NCBI GenBank assembly: GCA_025201705.1
Contig: MU616685.1
Span: 1-56,167 of the forward strand
Source of the DNA: Dissophora ornata
Taxonomy: Eukaryota > Mortierellomycota > Mortierellomycetes > Mortierellales > Mortierellaceae
Direction: 5' to 3'
Length of the DNA stretch: 56,167 nt
The notes beneath the pieces are model-generated. The model worked only from the letters and a program-made list of their open reading frames with translations. It ran no database searches and had not been told where the DNA came from. The position numbers were made by a program, and so were the translations under genes. Numbering within the stretch: the stretch's first letter is position 1; the number at the start of each line of letters is the position of its first letter. Of this stretch, positions 24,572 to 34,832 are shown one piece after another.

Positions 24572-25042
24572 ATGACATCTCTTCAGCTCTGGCGGTATAT
24601 AACGATGGAAACGAATTCAAGTAAATTGGAGACAAAGGTGAAGGGGCAGCAGGAGCACGTCCTCCGGCAATTCGCCGAGAGCGTTAAAAGCCGGAAAACC
24701 ACTGTAGCCACCCTTTGTCTCGTCGATGGAGAATTCACCTTGAATGCCTTCCCGGTCAATAACATCCCATCTTTAGACACTGTCGACAACCTCTTTAAGC
24801 TTATCAAGGTTAAATGCACTTACCACCAGTTTAGCAAGTACAGCTTGAAGAGGCTGGCTCAGAAAAAGCCAGAAGAATGCACCTCAGGGAACCAGCACCA
24901 CCTTTTAATCGTTCGTACTGCGACGCTCCTTTCGTCTTTGCAAGTTCGCAAGCAAGAGGGCCAGTACCCGGGCGACAATAAGATGTTTGGTTTGTTTGGC
25001 AGAAGATTATTTTCCACAAACTTCTGTGAAGCGGCACTATGA
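24572..25042 (+). CDS. Crinkler-type N-terminal domain protein, probably truncated
   Basis: Open frame of 156 residues. Residues from about 46 to 80 match the ubiquitin-like N-terminal domain of Crinkler (CRN) proteins: TLCLVDGE, AFPVNNIPSLDTV, DNLFKLIK. In CRN proteins this domain sits at the very N-terminus and precedes the body and effector domains; here it is preceded by about 45 unrelated residues and the expected continuation (a Leu-Trp block) is absent. A possible donor follows LIK at 24810, so an intron could hide the true continuation. CRNs are host-directed or inter-microbial effectors in oomycetes and occur in large numbers in some early-diverging fungi. Most likely a fragment; no effector domain is visible. 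Confidence 0.5.
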   Translation: MTSLQLWRYITMETNSSKLETKVKGQQEHVLRQFAESVKSRKTTVATLCLVDGEFTLNAFPVNNIPSLDTVDNLFKLIKVKCTYHQFSKYSLKRLAQKKPEECTSGNQHHLLIVRTATLLSSLQVRKQEGQYPGDNKMFGLFGRRLFSTNFCEAAL

Positions 25043-25909
25043 GGGCTGTCAGCAGGCACGGTCATATGTGGTTCGTCCCTCTCAATAAAACCAGCTGCCT
25101 CTAGAATCGAGGAACATCGTTTGTGCCCCGATTCCACTGAAGCGGTCCTATTGCCAGTGGCTCAGGATCAGAAGAATGCGAAGAAAGCTCTAGCATGTCT
25201 CTTTTTTCTTTCTTGGGTGAAGGAGCAAATCTCTTCCTGTAATCGCCAGGAGAACCTCCAGGAGGGCTAATAGGAATATGAACATGCTTCGACTGCCTGG
25301 GTTAGTGGATTATATACGAGTCTGAGAGAGAACTCCACCTAGGCTGCTGTGCAACATTATCAGGTCTAGAGATTCTTGGAAGGAGTTTTCTTACTTAAGA
25401 CCTATTGAAGAGATATGGCCGTGTTACTAATATACCAATGCTGCACTTGCAGCGCTATTTGGAGATGTTGTTTAAATCATGTGCCATTCAGGTACTAGCG
25501 TCGCTTTTCATTCGACTGGGAAGGGGGAGGTTGAATTGGACCAAGTCAACTGGCATGCTCCGTTTGTCATCCTCGGCAAAATAGAAAGTTTGCAAAAGGT
25601 AATACATGTGACGGCCATTTAATGTATGAGAGACTTCTTTTTCTGCTTTCGTCGGTTGTCCATCTCGTGTGGCTCACTGTATGCATTGCTTCGCCAGATC
25701 CAGAGAAGCTTCGCCAGTTTGCACTTCGCCAGATCCAGACTATAAATATATCTACGTCGCCAGTTTGCATTGCTTTAATAAATACATCTGGTCAGTGAAC
25801 TTTCCTCCTCTTGCTGGTTTCGTGACGTTCGCCCCGATTGTCGCGCACGCTTCTAATTTCCATCCCTATCCACATTCCCTTCAAGATCCAAGATTGGAGC
25901 CAAAATCGG
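25043..25909. other. Non-coding or decayed stretch
   Basis: No supported gene. Short frames on both strands lack family matches. Contains an interleaved short repeat at 25689-25769. Confidence 0.45.
25689..25769. repeat. Interleaved short repeats (A-B-A-B)
   Basis: Unit A, CTTCGCCAGATCCAGA, occurs at 25689-25704 and 25724-25739; unit B, TCGCCAGTTTGCA, occurs at 25711-25723 and 25757-25769. The arrangement fits a diverged tandem duplication of about 40 bp. Confidence 0.75.
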
Positions 25910-28534
25910 CTAGAGATAGTGCTCGTTCGCGCAATGCTGGCCATGTAGATGTGTCAGCCCCCACATTATCCTGTCCATCTTTTCGTTCAGCTTCTTCATA
26001 CTCTCGCTATGTCGTGCCTCCTTTCTCTGCCTTTCCTTGTCGTCACCCGTGGGCGAAGCTTCATGCTTGTCCACTAGCCGCTCCATCTTCCTCCACGACC
26101 GCTCCATCTGCTCATTCAATAATTTCCGCCTTATCCCTGTAGGCCCCACTTTCCACTGTCTTATCCTGTCTAATGCTGCTGCTTTCCACTTTGACTTTTT
26201 GTCGGCAGCATTATTTTCTTGTCCCTGATTCCCTCTCTTCTGCGTATTTTCCGCCTCCGAAGGGTAGCCCTGGCATGGGCATTGTTGAGGCTCTTGAGGG
26301 ATATCAAACATGGTTGGGGTAACAACGAATTTGCGAGAGCAATGTTTGCAGCTCTTGATGATGGGTTCATTGACGCCTGATCTGGAACGAGGGCCGGGAT
26401 TAGTCCCAGAAGCATCCTGCGAGCGACATTGTCGACTTGAAATATCATCACACCTGGAGCGGGAACCAGGAACAAATCTAGATTTCCCTTGCATGGGATG
26501 TTCTGGCACTGAAATAACATCTCCTGATACCCGATTTTCAGACTGGAGGCTAGGAACAACCGACTCTTTTCTCTCGACCTGACAGATTTCCGACTTGTGA
26601 CTAGTTGATGCCTCGGCTTCTACTTCAGCTTGGGCGAATATCCTCTCCGGCCGCGTAGACGGTGTGGACTTGAGGAGCTCAGGAGGGAGGTAATCGCATG
26701 GGCGCGCCGAGCCGGATCCCGGACTCGCATATGTACGCTCTTCCTCTGCGACTCTTGCTGACTCATCGCCATGCGAAGGAAGAGTATGATATAGGCTAGG
26801 CGTCAGACGTCTATCTGGTCGTTTCGCTTTGATTTGGTCGCCACGATTATTCTCGGACTTGGCCTTTGCATAATGCGCATCTATGGCCGACCAAATGTCC
26901 AATGCCCCACTAATTTTCCTGGCTTCGAATAGGGGGAACCGTTTCCGGACCACAACTTGATCATCTTTTGGTTCTTGTACCTGATCTTTGAGAGTAGGCA
27001 AGGTACCGTGAACAAAGTCGTTCCTGGGCGTATCCACGGTTAGATCTGGTACTTGAGCGGACATATTCTTATTGCACAATGGATCCAACGTGCTCGATTC
27101 CAAATCACGTTGAGGCGGTCGCTGCATCTTTTTCAGTCGCCCCAACCATTTGTGCTCTGCCATCGAGGTATGGCAACAACCTGGTTTCGAGGTCATGGGA
27201 TAGGTGAATCGTCGATGTGGCATCGACACGAAGCGGCGGTGGATGTTCCTGATGATATCACAGGGATGATTTTGGTTCACGGGACGCTGCATGGAGATAG
27301 GATCACCGGGATTAACTGTCGAATCAGATGCTCGGGACTCTGGCAATGCGATAGCGTGGTTATCCGAGCCAGGTCGAAGGGCATCACAATGTATCCTATC
27401 GGTTGACGCTATGACGGAGGATCTGGAGTTTCCTAGCTTGTACAAGGTATGGTTCCATCCATCGTCCGCGCCGTTCGGTGTCTTGCAGACACTGCCGCCA
27501 GTGCCACTCATGTTGTTTACACAGGGTTCAGCTTCATAGGCTGTAGTGACACCATGATGAGAAAGACAAAATCTCGCTTGTACGTCCACTTTGCTTCTTG
27601 ATGGGGCCAAGCCAACGTATCGGAGATACCGAGCCTTGGAAGAAGTTGGCGATGAAGATGGGGAAGTGAAAACTGGTAACGATGATGGCGCCGATTTTCC
27701 TTGTAAATATGGACAGCGTATCTTGCGGTATGCCCGAGTGAAAGGATGGGTTTTCGGTCGTCCTTTCTTTAATGCGTCGGGACTCAAATGGCTGATTTTT
27801 CGTAGTGATTTTGGTGTCAGTATCGAAGGTGATATTGAACCTGGTGTGCGTGAGGATGATATGAATGTGAACACAGGGGTCAACCTCCATTCTACATCAT
27901 AATCGCTGTCTCTATACTGTGATCGAGCCAGACTACAGGGCCACGGGACACACATGAAGATTTTCTTACATCGACGGATCATTTTGCGTTTCTTCCTCTC
28001 CTCCTTCCTCTCCTCCTTCCTCTCCTTCACTTTCTTCTCCTTCCCTTCCTCCGTCTGCTTCACCACGGCTGTGGCGTCTGTGGGTTTTAGAGCCGAGACT
28101 TTCAACGCAACATTAAAATTGACGCGGGCGCTAGCGCTCGTGCTAGTAATCAGAAGCGGAGTTTTGCTCCCGACCGCTTCTATTGCATTCTGAGCCTTAG
28201 GGTTCGGTCGCAGACCTGTGAGGGTGCACTCATTTTGAGACGGATTTGAGTTGTCGTTCGTCACGATTTGAGTGCTTGCCTGGAAAGATATGACTCTGGG
28301 ACCAGTGCCTGCGATGGAACCCCAGCCAGTATCAATGGAACTTAAGGCTAACGACCCGGGCGTCGATGGAAGCGGCGAAAGAGATGGACAGGGCGTAAGC
28401 GAAACTGGCAATTGGATAGTCTCACGTTGGTCGCTTATGATGGACTCCGGCTCCTGGTATTGTGTTGTCGGGAGGAGCGGTCTATGGCTATGTGCCGGCG
28501 TTTGTTCCGCTCTGGGGTTAGAAAATTCTTTCAT
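25910..28534 (-). CDS. Hypothetical 874-residue disordered protein
   Basis: Single exon with ATG at 28534. I do not recognise the family. The protein is rich in Ser, Pro, Arg and Lys and looks mostly disordered. Visible features: a charged Lys/Glu helix around residues 165-195 ending in a basic RRCKK patch; a KHCSRKF...CPCQGYP segment near residue 750 that could bind a metal through four Cys; and a final 100 residues rich in Lys, Glu and Arg with helical character. A frame of this length is very unlikely by chance, yet most real genes here have introns, so it may be a lineage-specific gene of the accessory island. No membrane segment or signal peptide is evident. Confidence 0.55.
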   Translation of the reverse strand: MKEFSNPRAEQTPAHSHRPLLPTTQYQEPESIISDQRETIQLPVSLTPCPSLSPLPSTPGSLALSSIDTGWGSIAGTGPRVISFQASTQIVTNDNSNPSQNECTLTGLRPNPKAQNAIEAVGSKTPLLITSTSASARVNFNVALKVSALKPTDATAVVKQTEEGKEKKVKERKEERKEERKKRKMIRRCKKIFMCVPWPCSLARSQYRDSDYDVEWRLTPVFTFISSSRTPGSISPSILTPKSLRKISHLSPDALKKGRPKTHPFTRAYRKIRCPYLQGKSAPSSLPVFTSPSSSPTSSKARYLRYVGLAPSRSKVDVQARFCLSHHGVTTAYEAEPCVNNMSGTGGSVCKTPNGADDGWNHTLYKLGNSRSSVIASTDRIHCDALRPGSDNHAIALPESRASDSTVNPGDPISMQRPVNQNHPCDIIRNIHRRFVSMPHRRFTYPMTSKPGCCHTSMAEHKWLGRLKKMQRPPQRDLESSTLDPLCNKNMSAQVPDLTVDTPRNDFVHGTLPTLKDQVQEPKDDQVVVRKRFPLFEARKISGALDIWSAIDAHYAKAKSENNRGDQIKAKRPDRRLTPSLYHTLPSHGDESARVAEEERTYASPGSGSARPCDYLPPELLKSTPSTRPERIFAQAEVEAEASTSHKSEICQVERKESVVPSLQSENRVSGDVISVPEHPMQGKSRFVPGSRSRCDDISSRQCRSQDASGTNPGPRSRSGVNEPIIKSCKHCSRKFVVTPTMFDIPQEPQQCPCQGYPSEAENTQKRGNQGQENNAADKKSKWKAAALDRIRQWKVGPTGIRRKLLNEQMERSWRKMERLVDKHEASPTGDDKERQRKEARHSESMKKLNEKMDRIMWGLTHLHGQHCANEHYL

Positions 28535-28904
28535 TGTGTCTAGATATGATACCGACAAGAAAATGAAGGATTATTAGTGTCGGCCCTTCTGTTGTCGTTT
28601 TTATATGCGGTTGAGTTTTTTTTTTCGGTCACTACTCCGTGCAGCACGATATTGATGGAATGCAATTGGTGAGTGAGTCTGAGCAAGGTCATGGACCCTG
28701 AACTGGGTTTGACGGATATGAAGCCAAAAAGGAATGGAGGGATAGACAAAGCAGATATAAAAAGAAGTGATGAACCATGTAAGGAAGGAATGAGCAGCAG
28801 AACCGATAGCTCGTAACAACGACCAACGCCGGACATCACCTTCAACCCAACACCCCCTGCGTGTAAGCAAGAAAGCAAGCAAGCAAAGCAAAATATTTGA
28901 GAAG
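28535..28904. other. Intergenic, probable divergent promoter
   Basis: Lies between the start of the 874-residue gene (-) and the candidate micro-gene (+). No gene seen. Confidence 0.4.
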
Positions 28905-29855
28905 ATGACCGCACAAACCGCAGCTCCCCTTCTATCTACTAATGTAAGCTCTTCCAGTTTCTCTTGTTACCTGAACTGTCGCTCACAAGCTCTTCGCCTT
29001 GTTGATTGGGTCGTTTAGGTTTAGCGATGTCCAAATGGTAGCTGTGAAGATGGAGTAGATCGCAAAAGGGAAAAAAAACAGAGAGGTGGGCTGGAGGGGA
29101 GTGAACTTGGATATATAATGAAAAAGATAGAACGGTGAGGAAAAACAAAACAAAAAGAAATACTTAAGTCGCCATCAAGGAACGACAAAAAAATCGACTC
29201 TCGTCTTTTTTATTCTCATTCTGTATACAAACATGCATGCGAAAATGAAACACACCTGTAATTGCTAGTGGAGGAGACTACATAAACATATTTAGGCATA
29301 CTTGAGCATGAATAAACGGTAAGCTAGACGAGGGTCATGTCAGACCATCAATATGCAAAGTCAACAAAAGGGCATTTCCAGCGATAAGTATTGGCCCTGA
29401 TTTGGCCATGGCAGCAAGACATACAAAGCAAGAGAATCGATTGACGCGTTCTGCAATTAGCGGGAGGGCGAGGATGGTCATCTTCTTTGTCGTTTACGGC
29501 TTTTTCCATTTAGGAGATTGAGATTGCTGATTATGTTCTTGGGTGTGATCCGAAGAGGTCTTTCAGTAGCGAGGTTCCCAGACCATCTCCCCCGTGGCCT
29601 CCCAGGAAGCACGCTCTCGAGAAGCATAGAGTAGCATCCGTCACCTTAGAGCTCTATGATGCATTAATGTGGTGTTCTTAACATCAGCATGTGTACATAC
29701 AACAACACATCGATGCCAATTTCTTTCTCGGATGAATGCAGGCGATGCAATATGTCGTTCGTATGTGAGACACCTTACTAACTCAATGCGCAGGCAACCA
29801 CGCGGTCAAGGCCCAAGGAGCGCGCAAGAACGCTCCTAAGGATATTTTCCACTAA
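28905..29855 (+). CDS. Candidate 39-residue micro-gene with three exons
   Basis: Exons 28905-28943, 29742-29760 and 29794-29855 join in frame to a 39-residue product (MTAQTAAPLLSTN, then AMQYVVR, then NHAVKAQGARKNAPKDIFH). Support: ATG after AGAAG, GTAAGC donor, a second donor GTATGT with a perfect branch site TACTAAC and CAG acceptor. Against: the second intron would be only 33 nt and the first 798 nt. The C-terminal block is basic and well formed, like small fungal mitochondrial or ribosome-associated peptides, but I do not recognise it. Treat as a hypothesis. Confidence 0.35.
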
Positions 29856-29984
29856 TTCTTTATTGATCGATGAAAGCGCAATTCATCCATTTCGAAAATG
29901 ATTAGAGCGATTCACCGCGCCCACGATAATCGTGACAAAACATATTGCCCATTCAAGGAGTGAGAGCTCCGTATACGGAATCCG

Positions 29985-30578
29985 TTAGCCCACCAGGCTT
30001 GTAAAATTGTGGGGCACAAGGAACCATTCACCGCCTCTTTGCAAAGATGCGCATATCCCGTTGTTCCCAAACGTGGCGTTCCTGATCCAGATCTCATCAA
30101 ACTGCGCTGGCGAAGGAAGCTGCGATTCATCGGGCGCAAATAGAGCGACACGCTTTTTGGTTTTAGTCCCAAAGTCCATGATGATGAGGCCTCAAACGAA
30201 GGCTGAACAACATCCATTTTAGTCAGTTTTCATCCTCATTTGGTACAAACAAGGACATAATATGAGTAGGTACTTCACACTTTTGCATATGTGTGCACCT
30301 TCATGTTGATTGAGGTTGGGAACGGTCCAATGGAAGCGACTTACAACGGTGCCGTTGACGTTAAGGTTGACGAGAATCATGTCCGGGTTTAATGAGGCCA
30401 ATGGAGTGAACTGCAAACATGAAAAAAGGCAATAGGACAGGGTTGATGTTTGGCCATGTTACTCTTGACAGTATTTCACAGTTTGCGCACTCATTCATAC
30501 TTGAATTCTTTCCTCCAGCTTGGAAAGCGCACTTGGGACGCGAATGTTTGAAGTAGTGAAAGCGTTTCCAAGAGTCAT
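29985..30578 (-). CDS. POT1-OB1-like single-domain protein, copy A
   Basis: 131 residues, three exons on minus: 30578-30501, 30410-30299 and 30190-29985. Exon 2 (112 nt) begins FTPLASL and carries VNLNVNGTVV; exon 3 carries LIIMDFGT, KKRVALFAPDESQLP, IWIRNATFGNNG and GGEWFLVP. The order FTPL, Gly-Val strand, Asp strand, LF strand, LP, hydrophobic strand and final Trp strand matches the Telo_bind OB fold of POT1. Unlike its paralogues on the plus strand it has no intron after the NAT triplet. The second intron uses weaker sites (GTGCAC donor, TTTGAG acceptor). The only array member on this strand; single-stranded DNA binding is inferred. Confidence 0.6.
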
Positions 30579-31419
30579 GATTGAAGTTCTAGATATGAAA
30601 GATACCACAACGGTGTTTGCAAAGGATGAGTAGTGAAGATAGACATTAGAGTGGTTTGTTTTGTTTTTGAATTTGCTTCGCACGACGACTCATTGTTTTC
30701 CTTTTCGTGTTGCCACTTGTGACTCTCTTGACTATTTCTCCTTATTACCCTTTTTCTAGTGATGCGTTGCTGCTAGGGTATGGTGTCGCATTGAGATTGA
30801 GAAAGGCGGATAGTGGACCAGGCTTATCGAAACTATTTTCGCGTCGTCAGAGTATAATCATGCTTGATACAATAAACCACACGTTTCTGTAAAGTCAAAT
30901 CCTAATGAGCGAATGTTGTCTTGTGCCAAGTAAAAGAATTGACCGTGTAAGTTAAAAGGACGTTAATGGTGGCGGCATTTATAGTCCCTTCGATCAAGGA
31001 TGCGACGCTTGGTTGATAATGCGGAAGCTGGATCATTTAAAACGCTTCACTCTTATAATAATGAATCTATGAATTAATCGCAATAAACGTCTGTAACGAG
31101 GATGGCGTTTCGTTGAAAGCCTTCTTCAAAACCCCGCGTCGTTGGCCATGTCCGAGGGTACACCGCCGTCGGAAATTAAATTCTATCATCGTGACCAACT
31201 GAGGCAGCCCCTTTGACTCTCCATGCATCTTCGCGAAAGGCCAGTCTGCATTCGATCAAACGTTTGTGAACACGAAGGCTTTGCAACCGAAAGCGCATCC
31301 CATTTCTCCTTGAAAATTCAACACGTTAAATATGTGCAGACTGCCTTCGTGATTTCTTTCACGCATTCCCTCTCTGCAACATTTTGTTCTTGATATACTT
31401 CAATCCAGCATACACAAAC
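30579..31419. other. Intergenic between copies A and B
   Basis: Divergent 5' regions of OB-fold copies A (-) and B (+). I looked for a further copy here and found no supported exon. Confidence 0.45.
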
Positions 31420-32088
31420 ATGTCCTTTAATGACCGAGTGTTTAAGACATATGAAGTACCCTCCATGGATGTTTTTGGTGTATGGTACAAAGCATGAAAT
31501 GCCTTTGAAAAAAAAGCACTCCTAAAGCACGATTAAGAGCTCAAGATGAAAGAACTGACGAGTAATATGTATACATTGCTTCCTGTCTCTGATGTATGAA
31601 AAGCCGTCGTCCTTGAAGTACATTTCATTGTCAGTCTTGGACCAGGGAAAGAGCCTCGACAACATTAGTGTCCGCGGTATCGTCTCTCAAATAACTACCG
31701 CTCCATATCGCGTACCTCAGGAGGAGGAAGGTAAATACAAAGCATCATTTGATATTAGAAAAGCCGGTGTGGATTCCGCATGGATTTTACTCACAATTAA
31801 TTTCCAAGTGTACCTGGCCAGCTACGATATCTACAATAAAAGTGGAGCGGAAAAAAGAGTCTTTCTGATGGCACCAAGAATCGAATTATTGCCGAAATGG
31901 CACCTCGGCTATGGCGTGGCGATCACAAACGCAACGGTAACGCAACGCGCGCATTCAGCAGGCCCTTTTGTTTTGGAAATTCTTCCAGATATTCATCTAA
32001 ATTTGAACCCTTCGTATAGTATGATTGCGATCAAGACGTCATTACTGCGTTCCACATAAAAGGCGCTAGGTGGGGGCTCATGGAATAG
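31420..32088 (+). CDS. POT1-OB1-like single-domain protein, copy B
   Basis: 122 residues from four exons: 31420-31479, 31619-31730, 31809-31936 and 32020-32088; intron phases 0, 1, 0. Exon 2 starts YISLSVLDQGKSLDNISVRG (equivalent of FTPL...GxSVxNVxVxG), exon 3 holds VYLASYDIYN, KRVFLMAPRIELLP and GYGVAITNAT, exon 4 starts YDCDQD and ends in the closing Trp strand (ARWGLME). Internal exon lengths 112, 128 and 69 nt are identical to copy E. The unspliced frame stays open across introns 2 and 3, which makes naive gene finding prone to error here. Function inferred as single-stranded nucleic-acid binding through one OB fold. Confidence 0.65.
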
Positions 32089-32164
32089 TCACCGAATAGC
32101 AAAGTCCCTGAGGACCACTACTTGCATTTAGCGCTCTAGTTTCCCTTGGCACAACAAATAAACC

Positions 32165-32810
32165 ATGTGCGTTGAGCTCTTGTACGTGATATGCAAATTG
32201 CCTTCATAGTTTCCTCGCTTGTTATATTCCATATTCCAGATCACTACTTTGTCGTCTTTGCAGTTCACACCGCTGTCGTCCCTACCAGCAGGCAATAGCA
32301 TCCGAAATATCAATGTCCGCGGTGTCATATCTGAACAAGTCTCTGCCCTAAGCCGTGTGCTTCATTTGGAAGGTAAAAAAAACAAAAAAAATAAAGAGAA
32401 GGCTTGTGTTTTTACGCAATGCCAATGTCAGCTTATCATTCCTATTCTTTTTTTGCAGCCTGGTCGACGAGTTTCATCATTTTAGATGCGAATCAAGCGG
32501 AGAAGTTAGTCGTCCTGGTTGCGCCGAAGCGTGAGTTACTGCCAAAGTTGCAGGTTGGAGATGATATTGTTATCAGAAACGCAATGGTAAGGGTGAGAGG
32601 CCGTACACCTAATGCTCCCATAAACTACCTGAAAACGTTCGGATATGACCTTTCTCAGAATTTAACCTTTCTTATTATCGTTATCCATCGCGAAAAAAAA
32701 ATGCAAAAATCCAGTACAGTAGCTCCAAAGACTTCATTGGGGCTTCCGCAGATCAAAGTGCCACTTGGGAAGTCAAGCATTCAAATACAGCAGAATCCCT
32801 TCGCAGATAA
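32165..32810 (+). CDS. POT1-OB1-like single-domain protein, copy C
   Basis: 117 residues in my model: exons 32165-32185, 32264-32372, 32459-32586 and 32715-32810, phases 0, 1, 0. Exon 2 reads FTPLSSLPAGNSIRNINVRG, exon 3 FIILDANQAEKLVVLVAPKR then GDDIVIRNAM (128 nt, as in B and E), exon 4 YSSSKDFIGASADQSATWEV and a short tail. It starts only about 75 bp after the stop of copy B. The first exon is the weak point: seven codons with a GTGATA donor, much shorter than in A, B or E, so the true start may differ. Confidence 0.55.
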
Positions 32811-33400
32811 AAGGCTTCAATGGCAACCGGGTGGAATGCTTCCGAAATAAACATGTCCGTGTCTTCTTTCTGTTTGTTCACACATGAATTGTTAAGATAT
32901 TGTTTTATATTTTGTTCCGCTGTATATTTCTCGCTCTTTTCTTTCCAACTTCCCAAAACACTCCACTCAATCACTTGAAAACATGTACTCCTCAAAGAAT
33001 TAATCTTCCAACAACAGTGCATCAAATGAGCAAACTACGGAGATCGACACTGCGCGCTACATAGGTTTGCCTTCTATTGACCATATCTTCGATCTTAGTG
33101 CTCTCGCGAATTTAACTAAAGCTTCCAACGCGCTGAACACGCCCTTCCCTGGCGACACGAAGTCGCGCTCCGTCTACAAGCTATTAGACCTAAACTTGAG
33201 CGCTTCCAACACCCAACGGCCAAAGGCTTCAAGCATGCCTTCCTCTAATATCTCGATTTCGAAGGTCCCAGACGCACCACTGGATCATGCCAAGTATGAT
33301 GCTGAATTGTGTGTGTGTGGTGGCGATCATTAAAGACCTTGAAGGAGTTTGGATCGAGTGTTTTTAACTATAGTGTCTGGTATCATTCTTGAAGCTGTAG
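32811..33400. other. Region between copies C and D
   Basis: Includes an open stretch at 33061-33333 without a good start; an ATG at 33235 (MPSSNISISKVPDAP) may be the first exon of copy D, but no donor gives the phase 0 that the paralogues use. Confidence 0.35.
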
Positions 33401-33934
33401 TTTACTCCATTGGCAAACAAGGTACCGAGCACCGCCAAGGTGAGTGTGCGTGGCACCGTTTCACACGCAGCCCGCGCGACATATCGAGCACATGGGCTGA
33501 AGAAAGGTAAAATGCGATAATGGACCAGAAGTAACGCGTATATTGCATGGACTTGCCACGCTATGATCTTTATTTTTATTTTATTTTTCTACATCTTGTC
33601 AAGTGCACATGTCCTGTTTTGACATTAAAGATCCGGAAACCGATGTCATAAAACTGGCCGCTTTGATGACTTCGCAACGCAATACGCTACTGGATTATTT
33701 GAGTGTGTCACCCTCGGAGGTGCCAAGGTGATCAGTTTTTTCATTCATTCATAGTTGTAAATACATCGCTCAATGTCTGCCTTCTGTCTTTTCACGAACA
33801 AACAGTATTCAACCCCGGATAGTGAAGGCGCCATAATCTTTTGCTTCCGCTTTCGATGGTGCAACTTGGACAATCGTACCCTAGTAGATCCCTGCTGCAA
33901 CTTTGTCAAGACTTTCATCCTCCTCGCTTTATAG
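33401..33934 (+). pseudogene. POT1-OB1-like copy D, degenerate
   Basis: Exons recognisable by comparison with B, C and E: exon 2 at 33401-33506 (FTPLANKVPSTAKVSVRGTV, ends phase 1), exon 3 from 33604 to about 33719 (VHMSCFDIKDPETD, KLAALMTSQRNTLL) and exon 4 at 33806-33934 (YSTPDSEGA ... RWCN). The segment that in the others carries Gly-Asp and the hydrophobic NAT strand is replaced by an unrelated LSVSPSE, the exon 3 donor is weak (GTGCCA), and no matching first exon was found. Probably a decaying copy, though an altered functional gene is possible. Confidence 0.45.
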
Positions 33935-34179
33935 TTTCGTAGAGTGTGCGCAGTTGCTGCAATAGCCTGTTCGTAATAACAAATAATAAATTCGCTCCAG
34001 CGAAAGATGTGGTTTCCACATTAATTGCTCCTTTGGCTGAACAGGGACAAAATCACATTTGCGGTTGCGAGAAGAAATAAAAGGGTGATACGCGTAGAAT
34101 ATCGTCTTTGCTCCACTTCAACTCACTCGCCTACACACACACACACGCCCCACTGTTTCCAACCTTTACCGCTTGCAAC

Positions 34180-34832
34180 ATGCCCCATAGAAATAATCTG
34201 ACCTCCAGAGCCTCAAACGCACGCTCTGGTCCTGTAGAAATACAGGTATTGAGGCAACCGAGAATTCCATCGAGGGGAAAAAACATCGGAAGAAAAATCC
34301 ATTGTAATGCTAACAACAAACGACTCGAACCTTTGCATCAATTCTCCTGTCCTACAGTTCACTCCATTGTTAAACTTCCGCGTCGGCCAGAGTGTCAAGA
34401 ATGTCAACGTCTGCGGCACGGTCTCTGAAGTCGTCTCTTACCCAGTTCTTTCGTCTCCGGTGCAGAATGGTAAAAAAAAAAAGAAGGGAAAAAGAAAAGG
34501 TGGACCGCTGGCGACTGTACATCGGTGTCCCTGTGCTAACTGTTTGTTTGAAGTATTCATGGCCTGTTATTACCTTGAGGATGTGTACGGGGATGAAAAG
34601 GTGGTCTCTCTATTCGCGTCAAAGCATAGATCTCTGCCAAATTGGGGAGAGGGCGATCAAGTTACCATCACAAATGCAACTGTAAGGCCAAAGCGACGTA
34701 GGTGTTACTGCCCACGATTTTTTATATTAGCTAATATCCACACGTTAATGTCTACACACATAGTACAAAGGTGGCAGCGACGAAATTTGTGCTTCTGAGG
34801 ACAGAGGCAGTAGCTGGAAGCTCCTGTCGTAA
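34180..34832 (+). CDS. POT1-OB1-like single-domain protein, copy E
   Basis: The clearest member: 124 residues, exons 34180-34245, 34358-34469, 34554-34681 and 34764-34832, all GT-AG with phases 0, 1, 0. The domain reads FTPLLNFRVGQSVKNVNVCG, FMACYYLEDVYGDEKVVSLF, LPNWGEGDQVTITNAT, then YKGGSDEICASEDRGSSWKL. Laid against the first OB fold of POT1, the shared points are the [FY]TPL start, the L..G..V.NV.V.G.V strand, the second-strand Asp, LF, LP, GD.V, the Tyr after the last intron and the closing G-S-x strand. No signal peptide, membrane segment or second domain. Likely a small soluble, possibly nuclear, single-stranded nucleic-acid binder (inference). Confidence 0.7.

Noticed and set aside
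30700..31000. Possible extra OB-fold copy (segment LGYGVALRLRK)
   Set aside because: Only one short stretch resembles copy B; no FTPL exon, splice chain or closing strand could be found.
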